Source: SMWD01 sp964629475
GTDB taxonomy: Bacteria > Pseudomonadota > Gammaproteobacteria > Steroidobacterales > GCA-2729495
Length of the DNA stretch: 64,000 nt
Direction: 5' to 3'
Assembly (NCBI GenBank): GCA_964629475.1
Contig: CAZVQW010000001.1
Span: 310,001-374,000, forward strand
Part shown: in pieces, positions 1 to 8,578 of the stretch
Numbering within the stretch: position 1 is the stretch's first letter
Layout of the letters: each line of letters starts with the position of its first letter
Notes under the pieces: model-generated
Database searches by the model: none
What the model was told of the DNA's origin: nothing
The model's input: only the letters and a program-made list of their open reading frames with translations
Translations under genes and position numbers: made by a program

Positions 1-551
1 AGATCGCAACCATCGCGCTCCAGACGATCGATTTCTGCGGCGGTTTCGAGCCGCGGCCCCTGTGTGACTGCATAGGTGCCACCTGGCGTAAAATCGAGCT
101 TTAGATCTGCGGCGCAGTCGATCAGGTGCCCGCGTGTAGACGCGTCGAATGGTTCGGTGAAATCGACATGCTGCAGAGCTGCGAGTTTGCCATCCCAATA
201 GGTATGTTCCCGCCCCCACGTATAGTCAATCAACTGATCGGGAAAATACAAACGGGCCGGGGATGCATCACCGCTGATGCCGCCGACGGCGTTGAGACCA
301 ACGATCATATCCGGCTGGTACTGCTGCAGCGACCACAGGTTCGCCCGGTAGTTGACCCGGTGCGGCGGAATCGAACCGTCCGGTCCGTGCCGGGCCAGGA
401 ACCCGAGTGTCGATCGAAAATCATCACCGTCAACCGGGCAAATACTGCTCGATGGTTGACCGAACGGTGTCTCATCTGCCCGGCCGGTCCAGTGCAGCGT
501 GTCGAACAATTGCCCGGAACCCGTACCGCCGATGATCGCAATCTTCTTCAT
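1..551 (-). CDS. mtnP: S-methyl-5'-thioinosine / methylthioadenosine phosphorylase, 3' part cut by window edge
   Basis: Purine-nucleoside phosphorylase family enzyme that splits 5'-methylthio-nucleosides (by-products of polyamine synthesis) with phosphate. Reading left from the ATG at 551, 183 codons are visible before the edge; the family is about 245 residues, so roughly 60 C-terminal residues are missing. The N-terminus has the nucleotide/phosphate loop IIGGTGSG (6-13), then ARHG (53-56), HRVNYRANLW (64-73), NAVGGISGD (87-95) and TYAVTQGPRLET (159-170), typical of this family. Its ATG overlaps the hpt stop by 4 bases, which suggests translational coupling and a shared purine-salvage role. 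The HRVNYRANLW form and proximity to nagZ recall the Pseudomonas methylthioinosine phosphorylase rather than an adenosine-specific enzyme; substrate choice is inference. Confidence 0.85.
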   Translation of the reverse strand, partial: MKKIAIIGGTGSGQLFDTLHWTGRADETPFGQPSSSICPVDGDDFRSTLGFLARHGPDGSIPPHRVNYRANLWSLQQYQPDMIVGLNAVGGISGDASPARLYFPDQLIDYTWGREHTYWDGKLAALQHVDFTEPFDASTRGHLIDCAADLKLDFTPGGTYAVTQGPRLETAAEIDRLERDGCD

Positions 552-1102
552 GATTCTTCGGTCAACGCCCAGATCTCCGGCAGGTGACGCCAACGACCAC
601 GATAATCCATACCGCAGCCGAACACATAGCGGTCATCGACATCGAGTCCGACATAATCGGGTCGCAACGCAGTCGCCACCCGTTCGTGGCGCTTGCGGAC
701 CAGGACCGTGCCAATGACGTTGCCGGCACCCATTTCACGGCACGCACGCGTGACATGCTCCAGCGTAACCCCTTCATCGAAAATATCATCGACGAGCAAC
801 ACGGTACGTCCGCGCAGGTCCAGACCCGGCGCCCGCAACCACTCAGCCTCACCACCCCGCTCACCGCCACGGTAACGACTGAGCTGGCAGTAATCGAGTG
901 CGAAATCGCCACTCAGCATAGTCGCAAGGCGTGCCGTCGGCAGCATGCCGCCGAGTAATACACCGAGCAGAACACAGTCATCGGTATCGATAACCGTCTG
1001 TAACTCGGCAGCGAGGCGCTCATACGCACACTGGACATCCGCCGCGGTCGCGACGACGACAGCCGGTGGAAACCCATCCGGCAAGGCGGGCAAACTATCC
1101 AT
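548..1102 (-). CDS. hpt: Hypoxanthine-guanine phosphoribosyltransferase
   Basis: A 184-residue type I phosphoribosyltransferase that makes IMP or GMP from the free base and PRPP. The PRPP-binding motif is VLLVDDIFDEGVTL (101-114), the pyrophosphate loop LLGVLLGG lies at about 45-52, and the C-terminal VDDRYVFGCGMDYRGRWR segment (about 155-172) carries the base-binding aromatic/Asp-rich loop of hypoxanthine enzymes. It overlaps nagZ by 8 bases upstream and the methylthioinosine phosphorylase start by 4 bases downstream. The second neighbour would release hypoxanthine, the substrate of this enzyme, so the pair forms a plausible salvage unit (inference). Confidence 0.88.
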   Translation of the reverse strand: MDSLPALPDGFPPAVVVATAADVQCAYERLAAELQTVIDTDDCVLLGVLLGGMLPTARLATMLSGDFALDYCQLSRYRGGERGGEAEWLRAPGLDLRGRTVLLVDDIFDEGVTLEHVTRACREMGAGNVIGTVLVRKRHERVATALRPDYVGLDVDDRYVFGCGMDYRGRWRHLPEIWALTEES

Positions 1103-2141
1103 CGAGACTAAAAGGCGGCGGCTTGTGAGCCTCTACGACACGCGCCACCGCATGCTCCCACTCGCCCGTCTGACGAAGTGGCTGCCCCTGCCACGGTAAT
1201 GGATGTGGGCGCATCGAGACCAATCGCCCCTGGCTGGCCGGGTTATCGAGCGGACCGGCCTCGGCCAGTGTCCGGCCGACCGCATCCGGATCGTTACAAA
1301 TCAACGCCATATCGGCGCCGGCCGCCAGTGCCGCTTGTACGCGCGCGGGCATCGCACCCACCGACTCCATGGCCGACATGCTCAAATCATCCGAAAATAT
1401 TACGCCCGTAAACCTGAGCTTGCGGCGCAATTCGGTTTGTTGCCAGTACGGCGACAGGCTTGCAATGCGCCGGTCAATAGCCGGGTAACGCACATGCGCC
1501 ATCATGACGCCATGCAGGCCACTGGCAATCAGACGATCATACGGAATCAGGTCATCGACCAGCCCGCCATAGTCACGATGATCTTCTGGCAGTTCGACAT
1601 GGGAATCGGCAACCACTCCGCCGTGTCCCGGAAAATGCTTGGCTACCGCCATCATGCCGGCATCACGCATGCCATGCATGAACGCCGTGGCCAGTATCGC
1701 AACTGCTTCGGGATCGTGATGGAAGGCACGGTCGCCGATGATCTCGCTGAGCCCCAGGTCGAGATCGACAACCGGTGCAAAACTGATATCGACGCCGGCA
1801 TCGAGCAACTCGGCAGCCATGATCCAGCCGCAGGCATGGCTCAGGAGCCGTACCGAATTCTCGTCGAGATCATATTGATGCCCGAGCAGATGCGCCGGCG
1901 GCAACTCGGTAAAGCCGTCATGAAAACGTTGCACGCGCCCGCCCTCCTGATCGACGGCAATCAACAGGCCGGGTGTCCGGGCGGCATGGATCGAGCGGGT
2001 CAATTCCCTGAGTTGTTCAAGCGAGGCAAAATTGCGGCTGAACAGGATCACGCCACCGATGCGCGGGTCGCGCAGTCTTTGTGTCTCCGCGGCCGTTAAT
2101 TGCAGCCCTTCGACGTCGATCATCAGTGGTCCAAGTGTCAT
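1095..2141 (-). CDS. nagZ: Beta-N-acetylhexosaminidase (muropeptide recycling)
   Basis: A 348-residue cytoplasmic glycoside hydrolase family 3 enzyme that removes GlcNAc from anhydro-muropeptides during cell-wall recycling. Family 3 signatures are clear: VDQEGGRVQR (63-72) lines the substrate pocket, KHFPGHG (168-174) precedes the mobile loop with the catalytic His, and FSDDLSM (249-255) contains the nucleophile Asp. There is no signal peptide and the length matches short one-domain NagZ proteins. It is followed by hpt with an 8-base overlap and preceded by an L,D-transpeptidase-fold gene, so two peptidoglycan functions sit side by side. Confidence 0.93.
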   Translation of the reverse strand: MTLGPLMIDVEGLQLTAAETQRLRDPRIGGVILFSRNFASLEQLRELTRSIHAARTPGLLIAVDQEGGRVQRFHDGFTELPPAHLLGHQYDLDENSVRLLSHACGWIMAAELLDAGVDISFAPVVDLDLGLSEIIGDRAFHHDPEAVAILATAFMHGMRDAGMMAVAKHFPGHGGVVADSHVELPEDHRDYGGLVDDLIPYDRLIASGLHGVMMAHVRYPAIDRRIASLSPYWQQTELRRKLRFTGVIFSDDLSMSAMESVGAMPARVQAALAAGADMALICNDPDAVGRTLAEAGPLDNPASQGRLVSMRPHPLPWQGQPLRQTGEWEHAVARVVEAHKPPPFSLDG

Positions 2142-2150
2142 GTCATAAAT

Positions 2151-2636
2151 CTACGCTAGTATCTCGACCAACATCCCCGCTGCAACCAGTTCGAATAACT
2201 CGATGATGTCGGCATTGCGCATCCGGATACAGCCGTGAGAAAAAGGTACGCTCATGGGTTCATGATCCGGGGTACCGTGAATGTATATGTACCGGCGCAT
2301 CGTATCCACCGCGCCAAGACGATTACACCCGGGTTCGTGGCCACTAAGCCAGATCACGCGACTCAGAATCCAGTCCCGGTCCGGCGCAGAATTCGCCAGT
2401 TCCGGCGACCACACCTCACCGGTGAAGCGGCGGCCGACAAAACAGGCGCCGGCGGGCAATCCGCGGCCAATCATCGCACGAATGACATGTGCGCCGCGTG
2501 GCGTACACCCGCTGTCGACTGTCTCTCCGGGTCCGTATTTCGATGTCGAAATACTGAATTGCCGCATTCGCGCGCCCTGCTCGACAATCCGGAGTCTCTG
2601 GCGACACAGGTCGATTTCAAGATGTCGCCCGTGCAT
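2151..2636 (-). CDS. L,D-transpeptidase (YkuD) catalytic-domain protein
   Basis: The open frame extends to 2777, but that part lies inside rlmD; the ATG at 2636, five bases after the rlmD stop, gives a compact 161-residue protein starting MHGRHLEIDL. It is almost entirely a YkuD domain: conserved HGT at 120-122 and the active-site SHGCIRM (133-139, nucleophile Cys136). Family members cross-link peptidoglycan or attach lipoproteins to it, acting in the periplasm. With the chosen start no signal peptide or membrane segment is visible, which is odd for this family; export by another route or a cytoplasmic role would have to be assumed. No strong Shine-Dalgarno is visible, consistent with coupling to rlmD. 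Confidence 0.8.
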   Translation of the reverse strand: MHGRHLEIDLCRQRLRIVEQGARMRQFSISTSKYGPGETVDSGCTPRGAHVIRAMIGRGLPAGACFVGRRFTGEVWSPELANSAPDRDWILSRVIWLSGHEPGCNRLGAVDTMRRYIYIHGTPDHEPMSVPFSHGCIRMRNADIIELFELVAAGMLVEILA

Positions 2637-2641
2637 CGTGG

Positions 2642-3955
2642 TTAACGCTGAAACAAGGCCATCGACTCGACATGACTCGTCTGCGGAAACATATCCATGA
2701 CACCCGCCGCCGCGAGCCGATAGCCGCCTTCCTCGACGAGGCGCCGCGCATCGCGAGCCAGAGTACCCGGGTGACATGACACATACAGGATGCGTTCGGC
2801 ACGGATGTCGATCAACACATCGAGCAACTCGGCCGCACCGGTACGCGGCGGATCGAGCAATACGAGATCGAATGATTGACCGGCGATGAGATCCACCATC
2901 GGTTTGTTCAGGTCCGCCTGACTGAATATGACATTATCGAGCCCGCAAGCGCTCGCATTGTCCCGCGCCCTCGCAACCATGTCGTCGGCCAGTTCGACAC
3001 CGAGCACCTGCCCGGCGACACGGGCCAGCGGCAAGGAGAAATTACCCAGGCCGCAAAACAGATCCAGCACACTCGATGTTGCATCGGGTGCCAGCAGATC
3101 GATTGCCTGACTGATCATCAGCCGATTGACCTCTGCGTGTACCTGCAGAAAACCTGTCGGCGTAAATGCGATGGTGACATCGTATTGCGGCAGAACATAT
3201 TGCAGCGGTTCCGGCCACTCGTGTCCGGGCAACGGCGTGATGGAGTCGGGACCACCGGTTTGCAGAAATACCTGTATCCCCCGTGCCTCGGCCCATGTCG
3301 ACAACGCCTCGCAATCGGCATCGCTCGGCGGATCGAGCACACGAAAGATCATTGCCGTGGCATTGTCGCCAACCGCACATTCGATTTGCGGCAAACGATC
3401 ACGAATACTCAAAGTGCTGATTAGCTCAGACAATTCATCCAGTCGTTCTCCGAGCGCCGGATGCAGTGTCTCGCAACGATGCATGTCCGCAACATAGGGT
3501 TTATTGCGTTCGCGAAAACCGACCAGCACCCGGTCTTTCTTGAAAACATGCTTGACCGCGAGCCGCGCCTTGCGTCGATAGCCCCAAGGCGACCCCTCGA
3601 TCGGCGCCAGAACCCGCTCCGGGACAACTGCCCCGATGCGCTGCAAGCTATCGAGCAGGACTGTCTGCTTCATGCGCAACTGCTCGCCTGCCGACAGGTG
3701 CTGCAAGGCGCAACCACCGCAAAGCCCGAACACGGCACAGCGTGGTTCAACACGCTCGGGAGCCGCTTCCAGCACTTCGAGTAACTCGGCCTCATCGAAA
3801 TTGCGCTTCTTGCGTCGCCGCCGGAAGCGAACGGTCTCGCCCTTCAACGCCCCGTCAACGAATACTTTCTTACCCGGCACATCGGCGACACCACGCCCGT
3901 CGATCAAGGTATCGACAATCAGCGCCGTCTCGGGTTCGACATTGGCCCGGCTCAT
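2642..3955 (-). CDS. rlmD: 23S rRNA (uracil-1939-C5)-methyltransferase
   Basis: A 437-residue SAM-dependent RNA methyltransferase of the RumA/TrmA class. An N-terminal TRAM RNA-binding region (about 10-60) is followed by the iron-sulfur cysteines in CAVFGLCGGC (Cys73, 79, 82) with a later partner in HRCETLHP, then the Rossmann fold with LDLFCGLGNFSLPLA, the LLDPPRTGA motif and the nucleophile/base region ILYVSCHPGTLARD near the C-terminus. The iron-sulfur cysteines favour RlmD over TrmA. It overlaps the upstream exonuclease gene by 4 bases. Confidence 0.93.
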   Translation of the reverse strand: MSRANVEPETALIVDTLIDGRGVADVPGKKVFVDGALKGETVRFRRRRKKRNFDEAELLEVLEAAPERVEPRCAVFGLCGGCALQHLSAGEQLRMKQTVLLDSLQRIGAVVPERVLAPIEGSPWGYRRKARLAVKHVFKKDRVLVGFRERNKPYVADMHRCETLHPALGERLDELSELISTLSIRDRLPQIECAVGDNATAMIFRVLDPPSDADCEALSTWAEARGIQVFLQTGGPDSITPLPGHEWPEPLQYVLPQYDVTIAFTPTGFLQVHAEVNRLMISQAIDLLAPDATSSVLDLFCGLGNFSLPLARVAGQVLGVELADDMVARARDNASACGLDNVIFSQADLNKPMVDLIAGQSFDLVLLDPPRTGAAELLDVLIDIRAERILYVSCHPGTLARDARRLVEEGGYRLAAAGVMDMFPQTSHVESMALFQR

Positions 3956-4743
3956 GCAGCGGTTCCGGGGTCGTTATCGGTCCATGCCGCAAGAAATGCC
4001 TGCAGGTGTGGTTCCTGCGCCCCCGCAAGCAATTCGCGCACGCGATCGGTTTCGACGCCGAGCTCTACATCATCGAGTATTCCACGCATATGCTGAAAAC
4101 GCAGAAACACGAGGTAGGTATTCAATACGTCGGTCTCGCAGTAGTCACGTATCTTGCCGATCTGACCGTCGACGTAGTAATCCCAGACCTTGTCACCGGC
4201 AAGTCCCATCTTGCCCGGGAACCCCAGCATCACGGCGATGGCATCGAGCTTGGCCTTGGCCCGCGGCTGGAAACCCGACAACACATCCATGACATCGATA
4301 TGCCGCCAGTGAAAGCGGCTCAGGTAGTTGTTGTAGCGAAACGAACGATCCTCGTCACCCATTTCCCAATATTTCGGTGCCTGTATGCCGTGCAACAACG
4401 CCCGGTAATGCAACACCGGCAGGTCGAACCCACCGCCGTTCCAGGATACGAGTTCAGGTGAATATTGTTCGATGCCTTCGTAAAACCGCCTGATCAGTTC
4501 CGCCTCGTCGCTGTCACTGTCACCCAGGCTCCAGACCCGGACACGCTGACCGGCGCGCAGGACAATCGAGATCGCAACGATGCGGTGTTGATAGTGTTGC
4601 AGGAATTCCGTGCCGGACTCCTGCAGGCGGCGGAAGAACATCGCCTTGGCAACATCCTGATCGTCGAGGTCGGCGAGCGGATACAGCCGCCTGCCAAGTT
4701 CGACGTCGGGAACGGTTTCGATGTCAAAAACCATCGTGTTCAT
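3952..4743 (-). CDS. PolB-like 3'-5' exonuclease domain protein
   Basis: A 263-residue stand-alone DnaQ-like nuclease resembling the proofreading domain of family B polymerases. All four DEDDy acidic residues are present: Asp7 and Glu9 in VFDIETVP, Asp107 in WNGGGFDLPVL, and Tyr201/Asp205 in YCETDVLN, so it should be catalytically competent. No polymerase domain follows. The protein is known in many proteobacteria as a predicted 3'-5' exonuclease without a defined pathway. The gene is coupled by 4-base overlaps to acpS upstream and rlmD downstream. Confidence 0.85.
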   Translation of the reverse strand: MNTMVFDIETVPDVELGRRLYPLADLDDQDVAKAMFFRRLQESGTEFLQHYQHRIVAISIVLRAGQRVRVWSLGDSDSDEAELIRRFYEGIEQYSPELVSWNGGGFDLPVLHYRALLHGIQAPKYWEMGDEDRSFRYNNYLSRFHWRHIDVMDVLSGFQPRAKAKLDAIAVMLGFPGKMGLAGDKVWDYYVDGQIGKIRDYCETDVLNTYLVFLRFQHMRGILDDVELGVETDRVRELLAGAQEPHLQAFLAAWTDNDPGTAA

Positions 4744-5123
4744 GATGCTCTCATCAGGATTGCAACGGCGACGACGAGCCCCGCCTCATCGCTCAGCGTC
4801 AGGTGCCCACCCTCAATACCCAGTTCCGTACATTTCCGATTGCCGCGGGACGAAAAGACGATCTCCGGACGACCGAAGCGATCCGGTATAACACCCGAGT
4901 CGCGGACCCACATGCCATGCGAGAACCCCGTACCCATCGCCTTGACGATGGCCTCTTTGGCCGCGAAACGCATGGCGAGGAATCGCTCGGGGCGTTTATG
5001 CCCGGCAAATCGTTCGAGCTCTTCGGGCATCAGGATTCTCCGCACGAAACGGTCGCCATACTTTTGGTATGCAGCATGCACACGGTCTGCGCGCAGGATA
5101 TCGATACCGACGCCGTAAATCAT
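4740..5123 (-). CDS. acpS: Holo-[acyl-carrier-protein] synthase
   Basis: A 127-residue phosphopantetheinyl transferase that activates apo-ACP with the CoA-derived 4'-phosphopantetheine arm. The metal-binding residues are in GIDILRADRV (Asp8) and RFAAKEAIVKAMGTG (52-66, Glu57), the two hallmark motifs of AcpS. Length matches the family. It overlaps pdxJ by 4 bases, the usual pdxJ-acpS pairing in gammaproteobacteria. Confidence 0.94.
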   Translation of the reverse strand: MIYGVGIDILRADRVHAAYQKYGDRFVRRILMPEELERFAGHKRPERFLAMRFAAKEAIVKAMGTGFSHGMWVRDSGVIPDRFGRPEIVFSSRGNRKCTELGIEGGHLTLSDEAGLVVAVAILMRAS

Positions 5124-5863
5124 TGCCGCCGCGCCTCAACCATCAGGCGTTTCATTTCGGCAACGGCCGGTCCGAGACCGGAAAACACGGCCTGCGCAAT
5201 CAGAGAATGACCAATATTCAGTTCGACGATCTGCTCGATAGCTGCGACCGGCTGCACATTCATGGCATGCAACCCGTGACCGGCGTGAATCCGCAATCCC
5301 AGACCCGCGCCATACTCGGCCGCAATGATGACACGCCGCAATTCGGCCTCCCGGTCTGCTTCGGTCACCGCATCGGCAAAACACCCCGTATGCAGTTCGA
5401 CGACCGGTGCACCAACTTCCCGGCTCGCATCGAGCTGGCGGGGATCCGGATCGATAAACAGGGAAGTGCGAATTCCGCGGCCTGCCAGTTCCGCACAGGC
5501 CTCGGCGATTCGCACCTTTTGCCCGGCGACATCAAGCCCGCCCTCGGTCGTCAACTCTTCACGGTGTTCCGGGACCAGGCAACAATCCGTCGGCGCGATC
5601 TTGCCGGCAATACGCAACATTTCATCGGTCACGGCCATTTCCAGATTCATGTGTGTCGTCAGCGCCTGCGCCATCCTCTCGACATCGTGATCCTGGATAT
5701 GGCGCCGGTCCTCACGCAAATGAACGGTGATCGAATCTGCACCGGAACGCTCCGCCAGCAACGCGGCCTCGAGCGGATCAGGATAATCCGTGCCGCGTGC
5801 CTGACGAAGGGTGGCGACGTGATCGACGTTGACCCCGAGCAAAATATTCACTGTTTCAGTCAT
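5120..5863 (-). CDS. pdxJ: Pyridoxine 5'-phosphate synthase
   Basis: A 247-residue TIM-barrel enzyme that closes the pyridoxine ring from 1-deoxyxylulose 5-phosphate and 3-amino-2-oxopropyl phosphate, the last step of the DXP-dependent vitamin B6 route. The N-terminal LLGVNVDHVATLRQARG carries the catalytic His region, and SITVHLREDRRHI the phosphate-site residues. The gene sits three bases after recO and overlaps acpS, matching the conserved era-recO-pdxJ-acpS order. Confidence 0.95.
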   Translation of the reverse strand: MTETVNILLGVNVDHVATLRQARGTDYPDPLEAALLAERSGADSITVHLREDRRHIQDHDVERMAQALTTHMNLEMAVTDEMLRIAGKIAPTDCCLVPEHREELTTEGGLDVAGQKVRIAEACAELAGRGIRTSLFIDPDPRQLDASREVGAPVVELHTGCFADAVTEADREAELRRVIIAAEYGAGLGLRIHAGHGLHAMNVQPVAAIEQIVELNIGHSLIAQAVFSGLGPAVAEMKRLMVEARRQ

Positions 5864-5866
5864 GAC

Positions 5867-6598
5867 TCACCGTAAATTACCGTGCATGGAAGCAATAACC
5901 TGGCGAGTCTTCAAGGGACGTCCACCCAGACACCAATCGAGCTTCTCGCGCAACAATCGTTTGGCAAGCGATAAGCGTTCCGGGCGATCGAACTCCCCGT
6001 TACCGATCGCCGTTAAATCTGCGCCTCTGAAAACGAGCGCACCCGAGGCCCTGTCATCGGCAACGGGAACCGGTCCCTGATCGACAAAATACTCATACCA
6101 GTGATCCGAACGCAACGGCTGCCCTTCCGCGGCATCGCAATCAGTCACGAGCCCATAACCAGTCTCGGCAAGCAAGGCGAGTTCGAAACGCCGTAGTGTC
6201 GGCTCGAGCTCTTCACCGGCCGCGAGTGTCGCCAGTGCCGCCCCGTAATGCGCGAATAAATCAGGATGCGGATCGCAGCGGTGCAACAGTGCAATCAATA
6301 ATTCGTTCATGTAATAACCCGCCATCAGGTGCATACCCGTGAAAGGCAGTGGCGGCGATGTCGCTTCTGCAGCGCGCAGCGTCTGCAGCGTTCCGCGTCC
6401 CGACCAACTCATGTGCATCGGTTGAAACGGACGCAGAATACTTTTCCAGCGTGACTTGGGGCGTCGCGACCCGCGCGCGACGAGACCAACCCGACCATGG
6501 TTCTGAGCAAAAACATCGATAAGCTGGCTCGACTCACGATAAGGCCTGGCATGCAGCAGGAAGACGGCCTCCAAATCAATGCGCTCGATGCCGCTCAT
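5867..6598 (-). CDS. recO: DNA repair protein RecO
   Basis: A 243-residue RecF-pathway mediator that anneals single strands and helps load RecA with RecR. The N-terminal part (about 8-80) has the OB-fold pattern, including EAVFLLHARPYRESSQLIDVF; the rest is the helical domain. The zinc-finger cysteines found in some RecO proteins are not apparent, as in many gammaproteobacterial members. It overlaps the era stop by 4 bases. Confidence 0.9.
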   Translation of the reverse strand: MSGIERIDLEAVFLLHARPYRESSQLIDVFAQNHGRVGLVARGSRRPKSRWKSILRPFQPMHMSWSGRGTLQTLRAAEATSPPLPFTGMHLMAGYYMNELLIALLHRCDPHPDLFAHYGAALATLAAGEELEPTLRRFELALLAETGYGLVTDCDAAEGQPLRSDHWYEYFVDQGPVPVADDRASGALVFRGADLTAIGNGEFDRPERLSLAKRLLREKLDWCLGGRPLKTRQVIASMHGNLR

Positions 6599-7509
6599 AA
6601 CGACTCCTCATAGCCAAGCTGACGCAGCGCTCGGGCATTATCGCTCCAGTTTTCTTTGACCTTGACGCGGCTCGTAAGATAGAACCGCTGCGAAAAAATC
6701 GATTCGAGATCTTCGCGCGCCAGGGTACTGATTTTCTTGATTCGTTCCCCACCGCGACCGACGACAATACCCTTATGGGACTCACGCTCGACCCAAATGA
6801 CCGCATCGACGAGAGTCAGGTCCGGGCGGCGCTCGAGGGCCACCACCTCAACCGCCAGCCCGTATGGCACTTCTTCATGTAACAACAACAGCATTTTTTC
6901 GCGAAACACCTCGCCGATGCGAAATTCCATGCCGCGGTCGGTCTTCACATCGGGAGAGAACAACTGTGGACCGACCGGCATCGATTGACGGATCGTATCG
7001 AGCAAACGTTCCAGGTTAGTCCCCCGGCTGGCGGAAATCGGGATAACCTCCACGAACGTACTGCGAGCCGAAAAGTCCCCGAGCACGGGCAACAGGTCTT
7101 CGCGACGCTTGAGCAAATCAAGTTTATTAATGACAAGAAATGCCGGAATACCCGCTTCGTGCAGTCGGCTGAGTGCAAGATCGTCGCCACGTGTCCAACC
7201 AGTCGCATCGGTCACGAACAGTGCAAGATCGGCGCCGGCCATCGACGCGGCGGCAGAACGATTCATCGCGCGGTGAATCAAACGCGAGGATCCACCGTGC
7301 AAGCCCGGCGTGTCGACGAACACGATCTGACTCTCCGGTTCCGTCAATATCCCGAGGATACTGTGCCGCGTCGTTTGTGGCTTTGATGTAACAATGCTGA
7401 TCTTCTCGTGCACGAGCGCATTGACGAGCGTCGATTTGCCCGTATTCGGACGCCCGACCACAGCAACAAAACCCGCGCGATGCCCGCCTTCAGTCACTTG
7501 AGCACTCAC
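6595..7509 (-). CDS. era: GTPase Era
   Basis: Ribosome-assembly GTPase that binds the 3' end of 16S rRNA. The frame is open to 7632, but that would overlap rnc by over 140 bases; the GTG at 7509, with GGA about a dozen bases upstream, gives 304 residues, the usual Era length. It has the P-loop GRPNTGKST, switch region DTPGLHGG, NKLD, and a C-terminal KH RNA-binding domain with IVVGRGGERIKKI. An alternative GTG at 7497 is possible but lacks a ribosome-binding sequence. It overlaps the rnc 3' end by 20 bases. Confidence 0.93.
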   Translation of the reverse strand: MSAQVTEGGHRAGFVAVVGRPNTGKSTLVNALVHEKISIVTSKPQTTRHSILGILTEPESQIVFVDTPGLHGGSSRLIHRAMNRSAAASMAGADLALFVTDATGWTRGDDLALSRLHEAGIPAFLVINKLDLLKRREDLLPVLGDFSARSTFVEVIPISASRGTNLERLLDTIRQSMPVGPQLFSPDVKTDRGMEFRIGEVFREKMLLLLHEEVPYGLAVEVVALERRPDLTLVDAVIWVERESHKGIVVGRGGERIKKISTLAREDLESIFSQRFYLTSRVKVKENWSDNARALRQLGYEESL

Positions 7510-8179
7510 TCGAGATTTTTTCCAGCACCAGGGAAGCAGCAGCCTGCTCCGCTCGCCGGCGACTGGATCCTGTCGCTGTCGTTTCGATATCGGGTTCAGC
7601 GCTGCGGCAAACGACTTCAAATGTCTGCGCATGCGCGGCGCCGGTTACGCTCAGCAACTCATAATCGGGCGGTGGTCTTTGCCTGGCTTGCAGATATTCC
7701 TGCAAGCGTGTCTTGGCATCCTTGAGTTCGTCTTCTTCCGGCAAGCTTGTGAGCCGGTCACCGAGCAACTCAAGGATGACACGGTTGGCATTATCGAACC
7801 CACCGTCGAGCAGAATCGCGCCAAATACTGCTTCGAGTGCATTGGCGAGAACGGAGTCACGTTGCCGCTCGCCGGAGCGATGCTCGCCGCTGCCGAGAAT
7901 GATATGCGGAGCCAGGTCGATCTTGCCGGCCAGTTCGACAAGCGATTCCTTCCTGACCAGTTCAGCCCGATAGCGACTCAGCCCGCCTTCGCGCACCGTC
8001 GGCTTCCGGTCGTATAAATCGCGACTGACCGTCAGGTCGAGAACTGCGTCGCCGAGAAATTCGAGACGTTCATTATTGTCCGGTGAGGCGCTTCTGTGCG
8101 TCAACGCACGCATGAGGAGGTCGGAATCGGTAAATTGGTAATTCAGAGCCTTTGCACACCAATCCCCGGCATCGTTCAC
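7490..8179 (-). CDS. rnc: Ribonuclease III
   Basis: A 229-residue double-strand-specific endoribonuclease for rRNA and mRNA processing. The signature NERLEFLGDAVLDL (36-49) contains the catalytic acids Glu40 and Asp44; a second acidic site lies in ANALEAVFGAILLDGG. The C-terminal part from about 155 is the double-stranded RNA binding domain (DAKTRLQEYLQ ... SSRRRAEQAAASLVLEKI). It overlaps the DUF4845 gene upstream by 4 bases and era by 20 bases, the conserved lepB-rnc-era arrangement. Confidence 0.95.
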   Translation of the reverse strand: MNDAGDWCAKALNYQFTDSDLLMRALTHRSASPDNNERLEFLGDAVLDLTVSRDLYDRKPTVREGGLSRYRAELVRKESLVELAGKIDLAPHIILGSGEHRSGERQRDSVLANALEAVFGAILLDGGFDNANRVILELLGDRLTSLPEEDELKDAKTRLQEYLQARQRPPPDYELLSVTGAAHAQTFEVVCRSAEPDIETTATGSSRRRAEQAAASLVLEKISSECSSD

Positions 8180-8541
8180 TTCTTGATCTCGACCTGCTCA
8201 TCAAATACGGCTACGAGGTAAAGATTACCGAAATATGATTCACGCCGTTCATATTGCGCCATGACACGATAACCACTGTTGATTTTCTTGATCCTGAAAT
8301 CCTGTACCGGGATGCCCGTAACCATCTCGATATCCAGGCGCTTGCCGATCGCGCTGCGAATCTGGACTACCGACGGTCCTTTACCGTCCAGATCCTTCTT
8401 CACATCTTCGAGAATACTGGTGACTTTCATCTGCTCAAGATACATTGGCATCACCTTCAGGCCGGCAAATGCAAATGCACCTACAAAGGCCACCACAACG
8501 ATAATACTGATTAGCGTCATGCCCTGCTGTCTGGCTCTCAT
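8176..8541 (-). CDS. DUF4845 small membrane protein
   Basis: A 121-residue protein with a single N-terminal transmembrane helix (about 8-28, ISIIVVVAFVGAFAFAGLKV) followed by a soluble, probably periplasmic domain. This DUF4845 family is found between lepB and rnc in many gammaproteobacteria, and the position is the main clue. The start QQGMTLISIIVV resembles a type IV prepilin leader, but the Glu at mature position 5 is replaced, so it is more likely a simple membrane anchor. Function is unknown. Confidence 0.82.
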   Translation of the reverse strand: MRARQQGMTLISIIVVVAFVGAFAFAGLKVMPMYLEQMKVTSILEDVKKDLDGKGPSVVQIRSAIGKRLDIEMVTGIPVQDFRIKKINSGYRVMAQYERRESYFGNLYLVAVFDEQVEIKK

Positions 8542-8578
8542 TATTCAATCTCCCTGGTTAGTCCGGTATCCCGGCACA

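Noticed and set aside
1203..2099. A 298-codon plus-strand open frame
   Set aside because: It is the complement of nagZ and shows no protein-like features.
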